A stretch of DNA of 64,000 bases. Origin: Acidobacteriota bacterium. GTDB lineage: Bacteria > Acidobacteriota > Terriglobia > Acidiferrales > UBA7541. The DNA lies in NCBI GenBank assembly GCA_003223215.1, contig QHYH01000083.1, forward strand, positions 99,889 through 163,888, written 5' to 3'. Shown here in pieces: positions 63,986 to 64,000 of this stretch. Below the pieces are notes generated by a model. It was not told the DNA's origin. It searched no databases and saw only the letters and a list, made by a program, of their open reading frames with translations. The translations under genes and the position numbers were made by a program. How positions within the stretch are numbered: position 1 is the first letter of the stretch; every line of letters starts with the position of its first letter.

Positions 63986-64000
63986 ATTATCGGCTCCAAA

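Overview
The window is about 60% G+C, gene-dense and bacterial. The organism is probably a member of the Acidobacteriota; this is inference. It rests on a remnant of the ADOP-type FtsX/MacB permease family abundant in that phylum, a TonB receptor with an N-terminal carboxypeptidase-regulatory-like domain, many secreted glycan-active proteins, and a deep outer-membrane and efflux repertoire. There is no rRNA, no complete tRNA, no CRISPR array and no intact insertion sequence.

Layout. 1-5.2 kb: an ATP-grasp fragment, bactofilin with a textbook terminator, two oxidoreductases, a DUF6526 protein and a secreted amidohydrolase. 5.6-9.6 kb (minus): accD-folC-purE-purK. 9.7-16.4 kb (minus): a corrinoid adenosyltransferase, then the growth and ribosome cluster rplU-rpmA-obgE-nadD-rsfS-sigma54 activator-rlmH, with a decayed metallo-beta-lactamase-fold gene inserted on the opposite strand. 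16.7-22.5 kb: PilZ, a GH172-type protein overlapping a carbonic anhydrase, a frataxin homologue overlapping a DsbD-alpha protein, and gltX. 23.2-30.2 kb (plus): an efflux locus of three tandem membrane fusion proteins, one MacB-type permease without an ATPase, and a TolC-type channel. 30.4-36.3 kb: a very large GAF/GGDEF/HD-GYP protein, OsmC and FabH.

36.5-48.7 kb: a DUF4349 pseudogene, an outer-membrane protein with a very long Pro/Ala linker, a peroxiredoxin with an in-frame UGA at its catalytic position (candidate selenoprotein), gatB, a Nudix pseudogene, a DUF6580 membrane protein, a Dph6-like PP-loop enzyme, and a vitamin B12 uptake system (btuB, btuF-btuC-btuD) under two cobalamin riboswitches. 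48.7-59.1 kb: an enoyl-CoA hydratase, then a carbohydrate block (CBM9-like, GH13, GH31, SSS symporter, DUF1080-like). 59.1-64 kb is patchy: an ADOP permease remnant, an erythromycin-esterase-like enzyme, a 3' tRNA-Asn fragment that looks like an integration scar, a GNAT protein, a frameshifted SIR2-like gene and a broken GGDEF gene.

How the genes work together. BtuB, BtuF, BtuC and BtuD move corrinoid from the surface to the cytoplasm, where the corrinoid adenosyltransferase can adenosylate it, while the riboswitches shut uptake when cobalamin is plentiful. The GH13 and GH31 enzymes degrade alpha-glucans and the neighbouring symporter could import the sugars. The fusion-protein, permease and TolC genes should form a tripartite exporter, powered by an ATPase encoded elsewhere. 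The most notable single observation is the candidate selenocysteine peroxiredoxin at 38819-39280, which ordinary gene calling would truncate.
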